A stretch of 53,962 nt of DNA from an uncultured Clostridia bacterium (GTDB lineage Bacteria; Bacillota; Clostridia; Saccharofermentanales; Saccharofermentanaceae): the NCBI GenBank assembly GCA_947167045.1, contig CAMVGO010000012.1, forward strand, positions 1 through 53,962. The letters are read 5' to 3'. Of the stretch, positions 50,864 through 53,962 are shown in pieces. The translations under genes and the position numbers were made by a program. Positions within the stretch are counted from its first letter, which is position 1; the number at the start of each line of letters is the position of its first letter. The notes under the pieces were generated by a model. That model worked only from the letters and a program-made list of their open reading frames with translations. It was not told the DNA's origin and did not search any database.

Positions 50864-50962
50864 ATGCCTGATTTTTTCGAATGCTCTACCGAGAGTAAAC
50901 CCGACGGAGAAGACGCCCCAAATAAACCCGATAATGGTTATCAGATCTAATATGGAGATCAT
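50837..50962 (-). CDS. Type I toxin-like small hydrophobic peptide (holin-like, 41 aa)
   Basis: A 41-codon ORF absent from longer-ORF lists. It has one hydrophobic helix (MISILDLITIIGFIWGVFSV, continuing to about residue 24) and a basic hydrophilic tail (RAFEKIRHEKSHQRSS). Such peptides of the holin-like toxin type depolarise membranes when overproduced. A long AAAGGGGTGA ribosome binding site lies before the ATG, typical of this type. The antisense RNA terminator on the other strand overlaps its last codons. The family call rests on size, hydrophobicity and layout, not on a search. Confidence 0.65.
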   Translation of the reverse strand: MISILDLITIIGFIWGVFSVGFTLGRAFEKIRHEKSHQRSS

Positions 50963-51199
50963 AACATTTCACCCCTTTCCCTCATCGGATTGCAGATGAT
51001 CTGCATGAGAGCGAAAACGGGTGTGCCGCCTGAACACGTGAGTGTCACGAAGTTCCGTGAATTGGCCGTTTCAATCCGACATTTGTCAAAAACCGTGTTT
51101 TTAGCTAGCTGGTATTTCTATGCTGCAAAACAGCGTTTTTAACAATAGTAAGTTGTCGGCCTTAAAGATAGTGGTCTAATAAAATGTGTATTCATAACC
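50963..51199. other. Gene-free stretch upstream of the toxin gene
   Basis: A/T-rich sequence with small inverted repeats (TCACG/CGTGA at about 51047; GCTG/CAGC at about 51123) and a TTGACA on the minus strand near 51085 that could be the -35 of the toxin promoter, though no good -10 follows. Nothing else is seen. Confidence 0.4.
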
Positions 51200-53581
51200 C
51201 TATCCTCGCTCATCCAGCACCTTCTGTACTCTGTCTTGAGCAATTTTAATTACATCATCCAGATCTTTTTGTCCTAAGAAGTAGGCCGGCATCTCTTCAA
51301 TAAGTATGAGGTTAATCTCTGAATCAACCGAATTCATTCTTGAACAGTTCAATATTACTTTCTCCAGATCATTTACGGTTTCTTCTGAATACTTCTTTCT
51401 TGTACCGTTTGACCCCGTATTATAGTAGTCAACTGCAGTTCTCGCAGCCTGCTTCAAAGCTTCCCTGTTGACTGTAATTCCGTCACACATAGCATAGTTC
51501 GTTTGAACATCATCAGACAGGAGCATCTTAACAAATTCAGCACAGGCAGCAATATTCTTTGCCTGTGCGGAAACAGCAACAGAACGTCTGGGAGAGAATA
51601 AAGGACCTCTGCCATCTGAAGAAGGAATGCCAAGAACAGCTGTGGCACCGCTGAGAGTTGCTGTATCGGAGAAATAAGAGCTTATACTAAGGCAGGAATT
51701 GTAAATTGCACACCGGCCTTCCTGTTCCGCGATAGTACTGTCATTAACAACTTCGCCAAAAGCTCTGCTGTTTTGCGGAGCATTGTCTTTCACATACCTG
51801 GCAAGCTCTTTAAACTCAGGAGTCGTAAAATCGACTTTGCCGCCTTTAATAAACAAATCTCTTTCAGCACTGAACAACCTGGCGAAATACACCGCCTGTC
51901 CGTCGCCTATTACATCTTTGCCATTCAATGCACCTCTGAGGAATACTTCATATTCGGCAGTCGTAAAACCGACGCCGGAACTTCCGGCATACTTCGGATC
52001 CGTATGTATACCATCAACAGCAATTGTTACCGGCACCTGATAAAGCGCTCCATCGTACTTCGCACCTTCGATCACGTTGGTAAAGTACTTATCTGAATCA
52101 AGTGTACCAATATATGGTGTCAGATCCGCCAGAAAATTCGGATTGTTCAGAAGTCCAAACGAACTCGTATTCATTAAGATATCCGGACCTTTACCGTTTA
52201 TGAGATCGACAGCAAGAGCTTCACTCATTTTTGAATTGACTGTAAGGTTATACACTTCGTATTCATCTGCATTTCCGGCACTCTGTTCGGTGCTGGAATA
52301 CTTGCTCAGATTATAACGGTCCGTAACCTCTATAAAATATTCGCTGTTAGTATCATTAAACTTCAATACGGCATCAGCTGTTGTGTAATCCAGTTCTCCG
52401 TCGGCAGAATACAGTTCAAGAACAGTTTTTCCTGCATGGGGATTCTGAGCAGCTCTGGAAAACTCATATATCATAAATTCCGGTTTAACGTTTGATATAA
52501 AACTTCCCGGCTGATACTTCTGTCCGCAAAGAAGGAACGAATCTCCCGTACATTCTGCCACATAGAAAAAGTTAAGTAATTGTCTGTTTATATTGCACCA
52601 ACTGTAATCGAAAACCATCTCAACGGCTTTCTTATCAAAATTTATCCTGGATATACCAAGCGGAGAGGCATAATAAGTCTTGCCGTCTGTTCCGCTCAAT
52701 AATGAACCATAAATATATGTATCAAGCCATTTGTATTCTTCGTGATCAGCGGGTGCTGCCGTGCCCTGCTCAAGATCAAATGTATAGTAGATAATACCCT
52801 TGTCCGTCTCTGTGCATATCAATGCTGTAGTTTCAGTAACCGGCAAAAATGCATTAACGGAAAAGATCTGTGTTCCATTACCATTAACTTCAGTTTCCTT
52901 TGTATTGCCATCAGGAGAGATAACTCTGACAGTGAAGCTTTCAAGCCAGGAATTCCAGTCCCTGATTATCTCAGTTCTGTACTTACCAACGGTATATGTA
53001 CGGTCGACAGAATCTTTAACTTCACCATCAATCCTGCGGGTGTCCAAAACACTTCCGGACAACGGATCAATATCGGTTTCTATGTTTGTTGTTTTGTTGG
53101 CAGAAGCATCGTATTTAAGGGACGTAACAGTAATCCTGCCTGAAGCATAGTTAATAACATCAATGATTTCCTCAACAGAAATATCATTCTTAACATTGAT
53201 GTGTTTAACTGTTTCACCTTTGGATCTGTCAAAGACAGAAACTATCGGAGTCGTAGAATTCTCATATTCCTGCAGATCACTGTCAGTGACAGTATTATCA
53301 TCACCAAGCAACTTGTAGTAAACAGTTGTGACAACAACAATATACTTATCGTCCACACCCGCCAATTTAGTATCTATGTACTCCGCATCAGCGCTATCTT
53401 CTATGCCCGGATCAATAGTGATCCTCTTGCTTTCAAACCAAGGAGAATCTTCAGAGATCTGTTTTTCATTTTTGCTTGTCTCAGGTTCAGTACTATTGTT
53501 TTTCTTACCACATGAAATAATTGATAATGAAACAGACATTATCATTACCAAAGAACACAGTTTAAGAAAAAGTCTCTTCAT
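51200..53581 (-). CDS. Large lipoprotein: propeller-like N-terminal half fused to an ABC solute-binding domain
   Basis: A 793-residue lipoprotein (lipobox IISC, about Cys 24). The first 370 mature residues form strand-rich modules (VSVFDRSKGETVKHINV, KYRTEIIRDWNSWLESF, TDGKTYYASPLGISRINF) resembling a beta-propeller. From about 395 on, a family 1 extracellular solute-binding domain begins: VLELYSADGELDYTTADAVLKFN, GPDILMNTSSFGLL, LADLTPYIGTLD and SVAVSAQAKNIAACAEFVKMLLS. No permease or ATPase gene is adjacent. The role may be to sense or bind sugar polymers rather than to feed a transporter. MKRLF at 53581 is chosen by its signal peptide; upstream ATGs lack better ribosome binding sites. Base use is more A/T-rich than in the left part. 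Confidence 0.82.
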   Translation of the reverse strand: MKRLFLKLCSLVMIMSVSLSIISCGKKNNSTEPETSKNEKQISEDSPWFESKRITIDPGIEDSADAEYIDTKLAGVDDKYIVVVTTVYYKLLGDDNTVTDSDLQEYENSTTPIVSVFDRSKGETVKHINVKNDISVEEIIDVINYASGRITVTSLKYDASANKTTNIETDIDPLSGSVLDTRRIDGEVKDSVDRTYTVGKYRTEIIRDWNSWLESFTVRVISPDGNTKETEVNGNGTQIFSVNAFLPVTETTALICTETDKGIIYYTFDLEQGTAAPADHEEYKWLDTYIYGSLLSGTDGKTYYASPLGISRINFDKKAVEMVFDYSWCNINRQLLNFFYVAECTGDSFLLCGQKYQPGSFISNVKPEFMIYEFSRAAQNPHAGKTVLELYSADGELDYTTADAVLKFNDTNSEYFIEVTDRYNLSKYSSTEQSAGNADEYEVYNLTVNSKMSEALAVDLINGKGPDILMNTSSFGLLNNPNFLADLTPYIGTLDSDKYFTNVIEGAKYDGALYQVPVTIAVDGIHTDPKYAGSSGVGFTTAEYEVFLRGALNGKDVIGDGQAVYFARLFSAERDLFIKGGKVDFTTPEFKELARYVKDNAPQNSRAFGEVVNDSTIAEQEGRCAIYNSCLSISSYFSDTATLSGATAVLGIPSSDGRGPLFSPRRSVAVSAQAKNIAACAEFVKMLLSDDVQTNYAMCDGITVNREALKQAARTAVDYYNTGSNGTRKKYSEETVNDLEKVILNCSRMNSVDSEINLILIEEMPAYFLGQKDLDDVIKIAQDRVQKVLDERG

Positions 53582-53696
53582 CGAATGCACCATCATATTA
53601 GGTTTTAAAATCAATATGATTAGAATACTCTACAGATTGGAAGATTGGGAACTTTTTCTTGGCAAAACCTAGGAAATAAAAGGATTCAATCCCTTC

Positions 53697-53909
53697 TCAG
53701 ACTTGAGGATTCATCCCATAATTACCAAACGCATCCAAAATCGCCTTTTCCTTTTGCGGGGTGCAATTTGGCCTGCGCGGATTCTCAGTTCTTGGCAGGT
53801 TATGATTCACTCTTTCGATCATTCCGTATTTGCGTTTAACTTGTGCAATATTCAAGCTTGTTACATTTAGTCCGGTCTTATCTTTTACATGTTTTTTAAT
53901 CTCGCCATA
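53697..53909 (-). pseudogene. C-terminal fragment resembling RlmD/RumA-type 23S rRNA (uracil-5) methyltransferase
   Basis: An open stretch of about 70 codons read from 53909 to the stop at 53697, with a stop codon (TAA) just upstream and no start codon or ribosome binding site. The translation includes YGEIKKHVKDKTGLNVTSL, AQVKRKYGMIERVNHNLP and CTPQKEKAILDAFGNYGM, which match from memory the C-terminal extension of clostridial RlmD/RumA-like enzymes (IIERENYN, CPPEKE..I..AL.. F.MI). The catalytic domain is not in the window, and the frame is closed at its 5' side, so this looks like a decayed remnant. The window ends 53 bases later. Confidence 0.5.
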
Positions 53910-53962
53910 TTAGACAATATGTAATGACCCCCGATTTGTAGGTCCGTGGATTTACCCATATA

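Overview
The window comes from a low-to-moderate G+C Gram-positive bacterium, most likely an anaerobic or gut/rumen member of the Clostridia. The reasons are strong AGGAGG-type ribosome binding sites, lipoprotein lipoboxes, secreted proteins carrying choline-binding-type GW repeats, an ECF sigma factor paired with a DUF4179-like membrane protein, a VanZ-like protein, and a desulfoferrodoxin-like regulator. Species cannot be named from the sequence.

Left part (1-22.6 kb), mostly housekeeping and transport. A truncated metY (O-acetylhomoserine sulfhydrylase) is preceded by a cysteine-rich leader peptide and a clear promoter. Diverging from it is an ECF sigma factor with its presumed membrane regulator. 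Next is a leftward operon: DtxR/MntR-type regulator, two small membrane proteins, larE-larB-larC (nickel-pincer cofactor synthesis), and an HD-GYP phosphodiesterase. It is followed by a DUF3737 beta-helix protein, an MscS channel, a three-gene NitT/TauT-like ABC transporter, an exported propeller-like protein, an mgtA magnesium ATPase preceded by a five-codon upstream ORF, a VanZ-like protein, an XRE regulator fused to a superoxide-reductase-like domain, a GH5 glycosidase, and two lipoproteins.

Middle part (22.7-47.1 kb), an accessory surface-protein island. Twelve secreted proteins, all on the minus strand, each end in about 9-13 copies of a 20-21 residue GW cell-wall-binding repeat and a shared C-terminal tail. 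Their N-terminal modules differ: four transglutaminase-like (one lacking the whole catalytic triad), two PPC-like beta domains, four BspA-like leucine-rich repeat proteins, one CHAP-like cysteine hydrolase, and one repeat-only protein with a C-terminal Cys/His zinc-site-like module. One O-antigen-ligase/polymerase-like membrane protein sits among them and appears to be read from a leaderless transcript. The non-coding gaps hold hairpin terminators of two recurring types, helically phased GTTAAC-type boxes, a shared upstream box, and a four-unit hairpin array with an exact 52-bp period. An attractive but unproven reading is a locally expanded set of surface proteins that bind one cell-wall polymer, with the ligase-like enzyme helping to make or attach that polymer.

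Right part (47.2-54 kb). A SAP/DUF6434 protein, an M6-like metallopeptidase lipoprotein overlapping an unrecognised gene, a small membrane protein, a type I toxin-like peptide gene with a probable overlapping antisense RNA, a large lipoprotein joining an unusual N-terminal region to an ABC solute-binding domain, and at the edge a fragment resembling the C-terminus of an RlmD/RumA-type rRNA methyltransferase.

All calls rest on reading the sequence and on memory of families; no database search was run.
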